A stretch of 64,000 nt of DNA, from contig CM055096.1 in assembly GCA_029204225.1 (NCBI GenBank), positions 76,545,021 through 76,609,020 of the forward strand, written 5' to 3'. Origin of the DNA: Diphasiastrum complanatum (Eukaryota > Streptophyta > Lycopodiopsida > Lycopodiales > Lycopodiaceae). A program made the translations under genes and the position numbers. Under the pieces are notes generated by a model. The model was given only the letters and a program-made list of their open reading frames with translations, ran no database searches and had not been told where the DNA came from. Every line of letters starts with the position of its first letter. Positions within the stretch are counted from its first letter, which is position 1. Below are positions 34,126 to 47,332 of the stretch, piece by piece.

Positions 34126-35630
34126 CTGTGGTAATCTACCTGATTAAGCTATAGATCGGTCTAGAAGTTTCAGTGCCATGAGGTAGTACACAAGAGTGGA
34201 ATTTTTGTTTTTCCATTCTTCGGAAATTTCATTTTTTGCTATTCTGGGGAATATTGATGCAGCACATTTCTGGTGCACACAGTGTTTACCAAAAATATTC
34301 CAGGAGCAGAAAGCCACTGTACAAGATGTAGATTTCTACAATATTCTATCAAGCCAAATATTAAGAATCTAGGCCTGGCCAGTTTGTTACCAGTTAGAAT
34401 TGAACCAGGCCAAGATTATGCTTCACTTTGTATCAACTAAGTCTTCAGAAATATTCATGTAAGATTCATTTTTTATCGGAGGGCTAGCGGCCAGAAGGAA
34501 TCTGTAGAGAAACTGTCTGAGTGATGAAGATTGGGATATGGATTTTTTTGAAGTGGCATCAGCAGCTTGATTTATTGTTTCATATCCTCTATTGTCATAA
34601 CCAAGTAGATGCTATATAAATTTCAGCTTCTATCTGATCTTGAAAGGGAACTTTCATGACACTTTTCTATCTATGCCCAGAGATGAATTCCTGCCATATT
34701 CACTGTGAAATTGCTGAGGTTGTAGGACCATGTACTGCAAGGACAGTTTGTCTATTTTGCTTCGGAACAAAGAAGAGAACAACTTCATGGACCTTTTTCC
34801 ATGGCGCCTGATTTTCTTTTTCTTGCTCATTGATCTATTTGATTGATTGTCAAAGGGAAGAGTCCAGACTGTCCCATTTGAAGGAATTGTTTCATATTAT
34901 TAACCAGCTTATTATGCTATGTATCCATACCTTCACTACCATTTGCAGTGAGTTGTACTTAAAATCTTTTTGTTGCTGCTGCCACTCACACTTTATTCTT
35001 TATTGAATTTCCTAGGAAATAAGTCGGAATAATAATGAATCTGGACAACAATCATACTTCACACATAAGTAACAATGGTGATCTCACATGCAATTGCAGT
35101 AGAAAATGGTTCAATGGGGTTTATAGTATAAATTTAACTTTTTTTACATTCATCGTATCGAAGGAACAACTAGAAATCTACACTGTTGATTCCATTGTGG
35201 CGAAAAAAGATGCACTCCTTGTTCGAAACAAATTAATTGCAACATTGTGCATGTACTATCTCAAGATTCTGCCAAAAAGAGTTCAGGACTAGAGAGGTGT
35301 TCCAATTCTGAAACCCACATGAGTAATGGCCGCGGTGCAAGAATGGCATAGCTCATTTGTTACATATCTGTTTCCCAGCAATCAATGCACAAAGGAACAA
35401 GAAATGCCCCAAGGAACATTCACTAATATGAAAGTTTTTGAGTATGCATGTAAGTTAGATGTATATCGAAGTTTGAAGTATTTTTTTGAGGTATTTTAGA
35501 AGCTCTTGCCAATTTAGATGCATTCGAGCTCATTTTCAAGTGCTCACTCACAAAATGTACTCAAGTGCAATCGTCAATGTTGTGTTGATTAGAATTGAAT
35601 CAATTGAGGTCCTTTCTCCTAACTTTTTAC
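34126..35630. other. SQD2 3' flank, no gene recognised
   Basis: It probably starts with the SQD2 3' UTR. No clear AATAAA near the stop and no convincing open frame; an 85-codon frame at 35,035-35,292 has no domain signal. Confidence 0.5.
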
Positions 35631-35631
35631 A

Positions 35632-36170
35632 TGGTATTGGAGCCTAATAAAAGCATGTACCTATTTTGACACAAATAGCATATTTTAGGTTTCAAACTTC
35701 TTGTTCTTTTTTAAGGCTTTCTCACACTTGCCTTGATGCAAAGGTTTTTTTATTTATTGTTTCTAATATATTCCCAAGTGGTTTTAGGGTCAAGGAGGGT
35801 CACTTTATTGTGGTAAAGTTCAAAAGCCATGGAGAACCCAAAATATTTGAGATGAATCCAATATGACATGTTTTGTGCATTGGCAACCATCTAGAATCTT
35901 GAGATAGAAACATAGAATTGGATGCACTACACTGCAAGTGATTCAGACTTTGTGAGTACTACGACCTAATCTTAAAGTCACTAATGCATTTTTGTACGGT
36001 TATATTGAGGAGGAGATCTATATGGAGCAACCCAAGGGCTTCATCAAGCTTGGACATAAAGACAAGGTTTGCTTACTCAAAAAGAGCTTGTATGGCCTAA
36101 AACAAGCTCCAAGGTTATGGCATTCTGGAGTCAACTCCTTCCTTCTTCAACTTGGTAGAAGCTCCTTGTG
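35632..36170 (+). mobile_element. Small Ty1/copia fragment with primer-site-like word and RT piece
   Basis: TGGTATTGGAGC at 35,632-35,643 resembles a diverged copia primer-binding site. About 330 bp later, the plus strand from about 35,970 to 36,170 reads [20 protein letters not shown] and [13 protein letters not shown], a copia RT fragment. Most of the element is missing; old. Confidence 0.75.
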
Positions 36171-37079
36171 ATTGGCCCAAGCCAAAGTCAACTCTTTAGG
36201 AGAATCACTTTGATTTACTTGGACTGATTATTTTAAGTTCAATTTAAAACTTGACTTATACTCATATACAAAAATTGCCATTTTCTTTTGGTGTGGTTCA
36301 TGCTTCTACTTCCTACTATGGCTCACAATTGGGCTTACATATGTGCATGTTGATTGAGCATGTTAGTAGTTGTAACTTTCTATTATACCACATGGCCATG
36401 AAACATTCTCCATAATTCTTGGACTTGTTTCATAAAGCTTTTTGCCGCTTGTGGGGACTATTCCAAGGCATCTTGAAAATCTATCAACACTTTGACCTTG
36501 CACAGAGAATCACATTTTTGAGTGATGTACACATGAAAATCTGATTAGGAATAGTTCCAAATGATTGATCGCACCAAACTTTAGTTGTTAACAAATTTAC
36601 TCAACCTTTGTTTATTTTGTCAATATTTGACCTTGAACTATTGTTGACATGGCATGGGTACTTGATAGTTTGTCCTTTAGTCAAACTTGACCAATTTCCA
36701 AGTTACAATAGTGCGAGAAATAGTGCAAGTAATTAGATTGCCCTTGGTTTGTTGTTGTTCGATTTTTTATTGTCATATTCATGATAGTCAAAGATGGATT
36801 ATAGTATATGCATACCCTTTGCTAGAGGCCTTCAACTGACGCCCAAATATCATGATAATAAATGATCTACCTTCATACCTAGCAGTTAGATTCTCCACTT
36901 TATCATTCTCCTAGACCATGAATTGATCATAATATTAGTGTGATAATCTGAGTATTGCTTTATGTGGATCACCCAAGAGAATCTTGTAAAAGCATCAATT
37001 GATTCATACTGGTGGGTTAGTCCAAGTATTGCCTTCAATATATCATTAATGCACGAAGTCAATGGTCGACTGATTCCCT
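36171..37079. other. AT-rich stretch, no feature recognised
   Basis: No motif, LTR end or open frame that I can support. Confidence 0.45.
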
Positions 37080-37655
37080 CGGTGCGTGCAGCACTACAAC
37101 AACAGTAGGTGAACACAAGAGTAGAATAGAGCTTAATTGCACGGTTGTTTGCGAAAGCAGAAGAGCAGACAATCAGACAAAGCAGTAAGAAAGTCAGACA
37201 GGAAGACGTAGTAGCGACACATACAATTCTGACAAGAACTCTGAACACAATAAAAGACAGATTGATTCAGATTAATATATGGGAATAAAAGTCAGATTGA
37301 TGCTATGAGCACAAGACAATAGCGGACGAAACCGCGTGCTCTGGAAGCTAACTCTGCTCTGTAAAAGCTATGAACTTATTATTGACAATTAGTCTGAAAG
37401 AAAGAATCACTGCATGAAAGCATCTACAATGTCTATCTCATTAACCTCTTAATTGTTTAGAATTACAATGGTCATCTATATACAATTTACATTTGTGCAG
37501 ATGAGTGTACAAAAAAGTGGCATGGAGCCATTATGTCGTCTGGAGTACATCGTGGCGGCTGATGTCATTGTTGAGTAGTTGCACAGTACAGGAAGTGAGC
37601 GTGAAGAGCTTCGACTATTTGAAGTCGAGCATGTCGTTGGCGATAGTTGCCAACA
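37080..37655 (-). repeat. LTR of a copia family also seen at 60.6-61.6 kb
   Basis: It matches 60,850-61,250 in order: ACACAAGACAATA..., CGCGTGCTCT, TCTGTAAAAG..ATGAAC, GGCTG.TGTCATTGT and GAGCGTGAA. Its minus-strand start TGTTGG at 37,655 interrupts a copia protease reading. The left end is uncertain. No internal coding of its own was seen, so a solo LTR is likely. Confidence 0.72.
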
Positions 37656-38660
37656 CTTAACAAATTCTTGGTTAACTTAGGTACAAAAAGGACATTCTCA
37701 AGATTCATCCTTTTGGATGATCATGTGTACAATAGAATAGTTTCAATACCACTCATTCTACACTCTTGATTAGTAGATGTAAAGATAGACCTTTTACATC
37801 ATTATAAGAGAGTAAAGTGGATAAATAGTCCTTTTGCCCCACTATCAATCCACCAAGAATTACTTGTGTTGCTCTTGGATGATGGTGATGTGTTGGATAC
37901 CATCAAGGATGATTCTTCATCCTCCTCCTCTTGATGTGCAGCCTTCTTGTCCTTGAGACATTCTAATGCAAAATGCCCTTTCTTGCCACAGAAAAAGCAT
38001 TTAAACTTTAAATTTATCCTGCTTGTCTTTTGAGCTTGATGCTTCTTCCTCTTCTTTGGCCTCCTTTGAATGTTTCTTCTTAGCTGGTCTTCTTTTTGCC
38101 CTTGAATGAGAAATTGGCTTTTTCATCTCCATCATGCAAAGACAATGTAGTCATTCTTGTTTTGGTATGGAGCATCCTACACTCTTCAACCACTAATACA
38201 CTATGGAATTTTTCAATAGTTGGCAAGGCGTCTTGGATGGCAAAACTTTGGACCATTAAGGACTCTGTGTACAAGCTCACTATCTTTAATCTTCTCACCA
38301 ATAGTGGCTAATTCTTTGTTGAAATATTTAATTCTTAGCACATAATCTTGTGCATTTTCCTCACTTCTTCTCATGCTTTGCAAGATTTGATTTCTAATCA
38401 TTAGCACTCTAGAAGTATTATTGGATGTATAGATTGTTTTCAAAGAATCTCAAGCCTCCTTAGCACTAGTACAAAAAGATACTTCTCTCAAAAGATCATT
38501 ACTAGCATTCATCTTTATACAATGAAGTGCTAATCTAGATTTTTTCTTGTACCTAATCAACTCTTGTGCACCAAGAGGTTCATCTTCTTCTTCAATCAAG
38601 AATTCATAAAGGTCGAGTGTTCTAAACTTCCACCAAATTCTAAATTTTGTAATATAGTAT
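37656..38660 (-). mobile_element. Ty1/copia fossil fragment: gag, zinc knuckle, protease
   Basis: Minus strand: UBN2-like gag at about 38,443-38,100 (SRVLMIRNQILQSMRRSEENAQDYV), knuckle CFFCGKKGHFALEC near 37,990, protease word NSWWIDSGA near 37,850, and VPKLTKNLLS ending at the LTR to its left. Broken; no integrase or RT follows. Confidence 0.8.
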
Positions 38661-39758
38661 TATTCAATCTTCTGGAAGTCAATAACTCTCCCACAAATCA
38701 TAGTAGCCTCTAAATGGTATTCAAAGATTAGGCGAAAGATCCTGTGAATGTTACTTGTGCGAAGGTTCAAAAATGTGCTAAGAAATAATGAAACTTTAGG
38801 GTTCAACGACTAATTCATTTTTTAACATTACATGCATCTTTTCATAAGCTTGTGGCGCATCGTTCTAACAGATTTTTGAGAATCATCCAATGAAATCTGG
38901 CACACTTGCATGCAACTTTTACACTTTTTTTGAGCAGATGGTGTGTTCTTACTACAATTCCAACGCTCTTTTCCCAATAGAAATTGGAAGCCAATTTGCT
39001 AAGGGTACATCCTCTTTTTTTAGCAGCTTCGGTGCCTTCTCTTGGTAGGACCAACATAATCTGAGAAGTGGATTCCAGACACAAAATCACAGCCAAGTAC
39101 TGAGCATTTTTCAACTGGAAATTTGGGAGTTATGTTATCCTACAACGCAAGCAATTTTGGTGGGAGTCTATTGGAATTGCAGCTAATGGTCAGTGAATCA
39201 AAGAGCATCAAATAAGAGCGTTAGGATATTCCTTGCCATTCCCAAATACAAAAGTAAGATCAGTGCGATGGTGAAAGCTGGAGATCCGCCAACCATAAGA
39301 TAACAACAAATTAACAGCAAAAAGATAGAGAACTATGACACTTGGAACATTGTTGGCTGGCCGTTGGAAAAGATTGTTAACTAGTCGTTGAAAGAGGCTA
39401 ACTTGAGAAGAACTTCCCATCGTTTTCACAAGAATAGGATGTACTGTACCGACTGCGACAACCTGAAGAAGACCTCTCACTTGACAACAAAGGAGCAGTT
39501 GCTGGTCTTTCAGAGTTTTGGTAATTTCGTCAAGGCAAGGTTCGGATTTCATCAAATATTAGTTTAGCAACTTGAAACCACAGTTTTGTTGCGGAAGAAA
39601 AGTCAAATAAAAAGCTACAAGATCAATTACCCGTTGGAAAAAGCCGAGTATTGAGTGACCTTGCTAGTTGATATTCAGTTCTTCGAAATTAATTGGAAAA
39701 GCTTTACAACGGCCGACGACTCCATCGACGAAAACAACATTCCGTGTGAAGAAAAATA

Positions 39759-39762
<4 letters not shown>
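38661..39762. other. No gene recognised
   Basis: Minus-strand open frames of 90 and 115 codons (38,842-39,114 and 39,208-39,555) show no domain, no conserved partner in the window and no supporting splice sites that I can defend. I treat them as chance. Confidence 0.45.

Positions 39763-39823
<61 letters not shown>
39763..39823. repeat. (AT)n microsatellite
   Basis: About 60 bases of nearly pure AT alternation with one G interruption. Confidence 0.97.
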
Positions 39824-39867
39824 ATATCTCAATATAGTTGATGAGGTGGTTCATCACATAAATCCCT

Positions 39868-41730
39868 TTGTACAGTTGTTTTCATGTCTCCAGACATCTC
39901 TCGCCTTCGTCCTCTTCCAGCTTCCTCTGTCACTCCTCCGGACTCCCCTCATCATTCTCGTCAGGCTATGATGGTTCCACGCTCGCCTCACCCTCTGTTC
40001 TTCCGTCGGCCAACTCTTCCCTTGGCACTGGTGCCCCCCCCCCGCTTGGCTGTGAACCTCCTTTGACCCTTGTTGCATTGCCTTCTCAACCCCCTGAACT
40101 GGTTCCTTGCCACACTTGCGGTCATTTTTTCTCTCCTAGAGGAAGTCATGCTTGTCACCAACGTTCTTGCCTTGTGCTACTTCAATCGTCTCAAGATCTC
40201 CCTCCTCTCTCAGCACCTCATTCGCCCTCTACTTCAGCTTGGTCTTAGATTTCCTCCCTTGACGTCCTCACTTGGGCTTCCCTTGTCCAAGGCTCTCTTT
40301 CATATTCCCATGCCTCTCCGTCGTGAAGTTGTCTTCCTCTCGATTGCTTGGCTATTGACCCCTATAATATTGCGGCTAGAATTTGTTCCTTCTTTTTCTC
40401 CTATGGTGTCTAGTCCTCCCTCCAAGGGGTGTGGAGGCTGGTCATAAAGAAACTCATGCACGTCGTCATCGCTTCCTATCAGGGGATTGGGAAACGCTTC
40501 ATGAAGAATACTTTGCCCGTTGTCAACTCACAGGACCCTCCTCAAGGCGCCCCACCTCTCCATCATCGTCTTAGTCAACACTACATCTCGGGCAGGTTGG
40601 TGAGTATTCTCGTCCAGCTCGAGTTTTAGCTCCTCTCACGCCCGCTTCCTCTTTTGTTGATATTGTTGTTGCCCTCCCCTTTGGGCTCTGGTTCTTTGGA
40701 TGGTGTGAAAATCCTTTCAGCTCGGAATCAGGCTTGGTTACCCATTTCTGGTGGAGGCGTGGGTCTTCTCTCTACGGTTGTTGCTGCTCCTGCAGTTTTT
40801 TTTGTGAGCTGGGCTCTTGTCGCCCCTGCTTTATCTTCACGGCTCCTTTCTGACCATCGACCTCTCTTGGCCGATTGCATTGCTCATGTGGATAGTGGTT
40901 CTCTGCCTTTTCAAGACCTCCCTCCTCATCGCTGTGCGGGAGCTTCTCCCCCTCTATGCTCGAGCATGTCTTCCTCCTTTTGTGCAACTCGCAACTTCGG
41001 CATTGCATCAAGCTCAGATTCTTTCTTGTGGGGTTCCAAGTGCGGAGGCTTGGCTGTCAGCTCGGCCTATTATTCCTTCCTTTCGGTTGTCTTCGGCTCT
41101 CTGTCTTCACTTGGGGCTATCTCATCCTCCGACCTTGGGACTCTCCAGGTGTGTTTGTGGTCAGCCTATTGATGCTCTTGCTATCCACCTCCTCCAATGT
41201 CGTTCCGGAAGTAAGTGTACAGCTACAAATCATGTTGTTAGATATGCAACGGCCGCTACAGCCAGAGATGGAGGATTCCATGTCCTCAGAGAGCACTCAT
41301 GTCCTCCTTTATGCCGCGTCCCACTTTTCACGCATGCAAGTTGACATTGTCCTCTCTCAAGATGGGCCTCGCACTTTTGCAGATGATGTTGTTGTTGATT
41401 CCACATGTGGTGACCTATAGTCTCGCTCTACCTTCACACCAAGAGAAACGACGGGCGTGGCAGCACAAGAGAAGGGAAAAAACTACTCCGACAGGCACCC
41501 TATCGATGCTTTCATTCCTCTAGCAATTGAAACATATTGCACCTTGCATCGACGCTTTGAAGAATTTCTGCGTTCCCATCGGGCGGTAGAGTGTCAAGGT
41601 ATTCTCGGTTCTATTCTTGTGGCTTCTTTCAAACAATGCATTTCCATTGCCACGCACGTGCTCAGGCCCTATCAATCTTACAACGGGCGACGATGGCTGG
41701 GTCTACTACATCTCATCTCCCTTCATTAGC
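39868..41730 (+). mobile_element. LINE relic with C2H2-type finger and C-terminal CCHC/nuclease-like region
   Basis: The coding is spread over several plus-strand frames, so it has frameshifts. The N-terminal part (39,868-40,248) has a finger PCHTCGHFFSPRGSHACHQR ending in SC, with CX2CX12HX3C spacing. The next part (about 40,383-40,570) reads LPPRGVEAGHKETHARRHRF and LSGDWETLHEEY. The RT core is absent: the frame continues directly at about 40,690 with a post-RT stretch (NQAWLPISGGGVGLLS, FVSWALVAPALSSR). A CCHC-like CVCGQPIDALAIHLLQC lies near 41,150. Then come VDIVLSQDGPRTFADDVVVD and the final NYSDRHPIDAFIPLAIE at about 41,460-41,730. The last blocks resemble the CCHC plus restriction-like endonuclease tail of R2-type LINEs. 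That assignment is inference. Confidence 0.78.
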
Positions 41731-44700
41731 CAACTCACACCCTCTTCACTTTTCTAATCTTTGTTGCACTTAATTGGTAAACTCCCACTGACATCATCAT
41801 AGTTTCTGCACCTTTTTTTTAATGATGGGATCTGAACTAATCTTAGTTGTAATGCAAGCTTCGCTCTTGTTTAAGCCTACATTTGGTTAAACTTTCCTTT
41901 TAGGGATGTGTATATCATTCTCATCAATGTACCTATTAGTTTTTTCTATGAATAAATGCATCAGGGTGTTTCTACCTTTTTTTTTTCGCTCAAGGATTTT
42001 CAAATAAATCTATGTTTACGCATGTTCTAAATGTTGAATGATCTATGCATGTGGAGCCTCTTATAGCTAGGAACACGTTTATCAACCTTTTACGTAATCC
42101 AAACAAACCATAGTCATCATTGTAGCTTGATCTACTACAGGCAGCATAAACATATTCTACAATGCAACTTATCACATCTCATAGCTCCTATCATGCATCA
42201 AGAAAAACATTGTCTTTCAAAAGACAGATACCAAGACAAACTGCACATTTTTTTTTTTTGGCAAGCTATCAATCAGCTTTGGGCTAGTTGAAAAATATTT
42301 ATGAGTTCAAGATAGCGACACCCAAAAGGGCATTCATCAAATCATATGACAAAAGTCAGTTCATAGTTGAAATGCTCAAAACGTGGTTTTATCATTTCTC
42401 ACACTTGTTCAACCCTAGAACCAGTGATTACGATGGCAAAATATACAGCAGCTGCTAATAGACATCCCACAAACATAAGTAGCTAGCTAACACATCATAC
42501 ACAGAAGAATTTGAACCATGAGAAACCTAACATGAGAGCTACTGATGAATCTGCCTTGAGAGTTGCAACCATACTGACAGGAAACGCCTTGTTGTTGCAG
42601 CATGCTCAACTTTTTGAAGATCTAAATAGTAGGGGACAGTCCTGAAGTAGATAAAGTAATCACCAATAGACAATCTCAACATGATACTATTATGTCATAT
42701 CATGGAGAGGATTTGAAGTCCTCATCAAAACTAATGACAACCTACAGGCTACCACTAATATCATTTGTCATTACAGTGCCAACAGAGCATTTATCGTATT
42801 TATTTAGAAAAGCAGCAATTCTAAACTCTAGAATCAAAATCTAAAACACCAAAACTACACTCATATCAGCACTTCCACGTGTTAAAATGTTTTGATTGCA
42901 AGAAACAAGAGAACCTTGAACACGAGTATTTGTCTGCAAAAATAGAAAGGAGCTACTTGAAGATGATTGATGCAACTTGGATCAATTGTACCTGATTTAC
43001 AATCGATTTTGAGTAAAGCAGCCACGAAACTTTCAAGAAAGATCATCCTGTTAGTTGAATCCACACAATCAAACTCGTCAATTTACTAGACACTTCAACA
43101 CTTTTCAAAACAAATGTCATCGACACCAAGTAGCTTAGAAGCAGCTACTTGTAGCATGATGAACCATTATCAAGGGTTGAATCTTGATCATCAATAATAT
43201 TTTCTTCTTTAGTTCAAATCTATAGTTTTGTTATCAAGAGCAACATGGTAACATAAGTAAAATTAGGCTAATCATGGACACGGTCCATCTCAAGTTAAAA
43301 GACAAAACAAGGATAAACACATTCACCTCCATAAGGGCTTAGTATAAACAAAATAAAGCCACATCACAGCAAGTCTCAGTTCTCTTTCGAAGAAAGCCAC
43401 ATCACAGCAAGTCTCAGTTCTCTTTCGAAGAAAAAGGTAAGTTAAAAGCAAGGATTTTGAATGCACAATCTTAGCTTGAAGCACTCAAATTTTTTCATGA
43501 CCACTGAATATGTATCTGACTTGGCATGAAGTTGCCAAATGCTCATCACTGCATGCATTTGCCAAATGCTCATCTCCTCCAGGTAACTTCAGCCTTCCCA
43601 GGAGTCATCCCTACATCCTTCATCCTTCTTTCACAGAAGCAAAACTCATCAATAACTTTTCTCAAAAAGTTAAAGACACCCTCACGTACAAAAATATAAG
43701 AGCTCACATCGGAATCACGTGAAGACTCCAGACTTCACACTAACAATCCTGAACAGCTGAGGAGCCATGAACAAGGACACCATTTGCTGCAACAGGTTCT
43801 GCAGTGTTAAAAGCTGTCAGAAATTGTCACAATGTTTTATGGAATAAATAAACCATCGCATCTCCAGAAATTTCATGCTTCTCACGCATTTGATAGTTGC
43901 ATAAGTGATACACTGACGCAGCTATGTCACTAGTTCAAACAGGCCACATCATGAACAAAATTTCAAATTGAACAAAATACCCAAAAAAACCAGAACATAT
44001 ATCCAGACAGCCTTAACGCCAGACTAGTGGAAAACCGAATATTTGCTTCTGCTCTAATAGATTTACATCATTTCCATGGACTGCAAGCAACAACCAACTT
44101 CTCCACCAAAATTCATACAGAGCCCAGTCAAAAGTCATATTGTGGAGACCATAAAAGAAAATTCAGAAAATTCCCAAATTGATTGCTTTTCTGAGAAAAA
44201 TAATCAAAGTGCATCATGTATTGATGAGGCAAGGACATGTGTCACAGTTAAACTACGTACCGACCTTGAGCAAAGACCTCATAATAATTCATCCAAAAAG
44301 GTTCAGACCTTTCCAACATCAGGAACTTGTCTTCAGAAAAGAGCATCAATAAAGTTTGATCATCCGCTAAGTGCCTGGTCTTCCCTTCAAGAAAAGGGTT
44401 TGTGTATAACTGTGTATAGCAGGAAATCTAAACAGAAAGTGTGGGAGCTTAAACAATGTATCTCAATGCAATTCTGGCCACCATTGCATTACTACACCTA
44501 GCAACAATATGAGTTAAGATAAAACAAACATCCAGGTGTACAAAATCAAGTTTTTTGTTCATGCAACAACAAACTCAGCTTGATGAATATTCGTGAACAT
44601 TATGTGTAATTGCACAAATCACTCTCAATTAACATGAAATACCAGAAAACACGGAGTCATGTCGCAATGTGAAGGTAAGAAGTAAGATATATTGCCTGGA

Positions 44701-47332
44701 CTGACTTGTAAATACCATCATGAAAGCTATGAGTAGTGGAATGCTAAGTCAGCCAATCCAAAACTTTCTAAAAAAAGTGCATAACCAAGCCCTCTATTCT
44801 GGAATAGATCTTGCACTTCAAAGTCTGATGTTGATTGAAGTTGCAGTACTTGGGATTATTACAAGCAAGATGTGAACTTTATAACCATTCATTACACTGC
44901 ATCAACAGTTCCACAATGGCTCAAAAATCTTTCTTAATTCTTATGAAACAGATATAGATAATAAGTTGTGCACGGTACTTTCACTATGTTCAATACCGTG
45001 AGTCAATCCCACATGCTAATCACTGTGAATAATATGTAGCAACAAAACTGCCTCAACAATTGACTCCAAATGACTGGAAAGAGTCTATTAGCCCAGGTAG
45101 ATGCATACACAAGACCAAAAACAAACTGAGAGGAATTGACGAGTAGGAATAGTCGACTACATCAGGGATACATAGACATTGAAATTTAGCTCAAGACTGG
45201 CTAAAATGTCATTGGCAAGCATTTCTCTACTTTCGTGCTTGTTCATCGTTAGTTTTTAAGAATCAGCCTGAGTCTTTCTATCACAGTAGCAGCCAAGGAG
45301 CCACTTGAAAGTGATACAAATCTCAAGACTCGAGTGACCTAGTTATATGAAAGGGTCTCTCAACAATTACCAAATTTGATGAGATGTCCACTACTTTAGA
45401 GATGCTTGTCCATCATATGAAGTCTACTGGTTTGAAGGTGTAAAATCTGTATCACACCGATCCGTGCTTTTGCTCAAATCAACATGAGTATGCTCATTCG
45501 ATGTCAGAGATTACAGGTAAAAACATCACATACTAAACACATGATACAGAAGAGAATGTAAATACACTGGAGGCTCTAATGCCTATTTATACTTTCTGAG
45601 GCCCAATAATGCTTCTTGGTTTCCAAGGGGAGGCTCGAACTTGGGACCAAAGGGGAGGCACAATAATAACAAGACCACAAGAACAAATGCCAACGGGTGT
45701 TATAGTGATGCTATACCTTTTGTGGTTTTTATGATCTGCACATTTGGACCAAACTTGTGGAAAGCGGATCTTAAGCTTTGTTTTCTGTCCAAGATTCTCA
45801 AAAAGGCTCAGGCATAAGGAATAATGTCGAATAATAAACTAGGGGCCCAGGGCCCAAAGTACTAATGCATAAATGACCCATAACTGTATGTCCTCAAAAA
45901 AAGCAGCTTCAACAAGGGCCTAGTGTCGATATCCAGAAACTGATGTTGCTAGGGAATAATACAAAGTGTCACAAAAAAAAAAACATATTGCAAAATTGAC
46001 ATGTCAAATTTAAACCCGCAAAACAGGAATAAAATACCATTAACTGCAATTACCAAAAGAAGCTGACCCACCATTACCCCAAATCGTATGTGAAATGGTC
46101 ACCAACTTGAGGTGTTCTACTAGTAGCACAGTTGCAGAATGAGTGGAACATCATCATATATCAAAGCCACTAGAGAAACACGAGCCTTTGCCTGAACTGT
46201 AAGTTGTCAACACTCCATACCACTGTCAACACCTCTGGCCTATTGACTTGAAACTGGACATTGGAATAGGCCTAGTTACTTGACTGTGACTCGTGGACCG
46301 CATGCTTGCCACTGGGATATGTGCTTGGTATGGGTACCCTGCAGGTATACAAGAGGAGGAGATCTCAGTTACCATTCATTCTATCTACCTAGGAGAAGGT
46401 GAATGGTAGTGTGCATGCCACGATAGTGCCGGGCATGGAGGGTGAATCTGGATTGGATCCTACGGCGGCATGGATCGTGAGCGTTCAGTTTCTCGTGATG
46501 ACTGGCACCTGGCGGTTTCCAGTTTATGGGTTTGTAACAATCTCTCAACTGCAAGTCTCTCAGCTTCACATCTATGTCTCTCCCTCTCAACTGCAAGTCT
46601 ATGTGTCTCTCATCCTCAAGCTGTCTCTATCACTCAACAACTAACAAAATCACCTAAAGTGTATCTATAGCATTTTGACTTCCAACTTCCAAGAATCAAA
46701 TTTACAAACAGTAAAGTGCAATAAAATTGACATCTGATTTTCAAAAAACGATGGAAAAAGATGGAAGATAATTGGGAACTTTAAGAATAAGCTCTAACAT
46801 ATCAGAATCAACAGTGCATCAAGCTATAGGAAGAATAGCAATATAAAAATCACCCAAACAGGAGATAGAAAAGTATCAAAGCAACAGTATTCAAAGGCTA
46901 CCAGAAAAAGGATGTCTGGCACCCTACCTTCTCATACCTAAAAGACCTTCGCATATTCTTGGCACCCAATACAAATGAATCCAAAGGTCCAATAAATATG
47001 AACAACAAAGAAGAAAATGAACAAAAAAAAGGAAATTCAGCCCAAATTTTTTAAAAAAATAACGCATTTCCAACAGAAGCAACTGATGTTAATATCATTT
47101 GTCCATTCAAATGCTAAACAAAAAAAACCTTCACTCAACCAACCAGAGAGAGCATTAATGTAAACTCAGATGTGATACTCAAGTAGACTATTTCTCAAAA
47201 AGTTCAGAATTCCCAATTAGATGTCCAAAGTTAAAAGTATGTTACAACCAGCAAATAGCACTTAATAAGGAAACTGATTAGGATACAAACAAGAAGTAAC
47301 TGTCTAAGCATAAGCCTTATAAGTGTCCAAAG
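41731..47332. other. 5.6-kb stretch with no recognised gene
   Basis: AT-rich, mostly stop-dense on both strands. A plus-strand 141-codon open frame at 44,076-44,501 is Ser/Lys-rich with no domain and is probably chance. Part of the right side may hold introns, 3' exons or 3' UTR of the trihelix gene, because that gene's frame ends at a splice-donor-like site. Confidence 0.45.
43355..43430. repeat. Perfect two-copy 38-bp tandem duplication
   Basis: 43,355-43,392 and 43,393-43,430 are identical (start AAAGCCACATCACAGC, end CTTTCGAAG). Perfect identity suggests a recent duplication. Confidence 0.97.

Noticed and set aside
38842-39555. Minus-strand open frames of 90 and 115 codons
   Set aside because: No recognisable motif, no homologous partner in the window and no convincing exon structure.
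44076-44501. 141-codon plus-strand open frame
   Set aside because: No domain, low-complexity Ser/Lys/Gln composition, no splice or promoter context, and it sits alone in stop-dense DNA.
46370-46415. Short ACCATTCA...TGAATGGT hairpin
   Set aside because: Only an 8-bp stem with no terminator or element context; expected by chance in this length.
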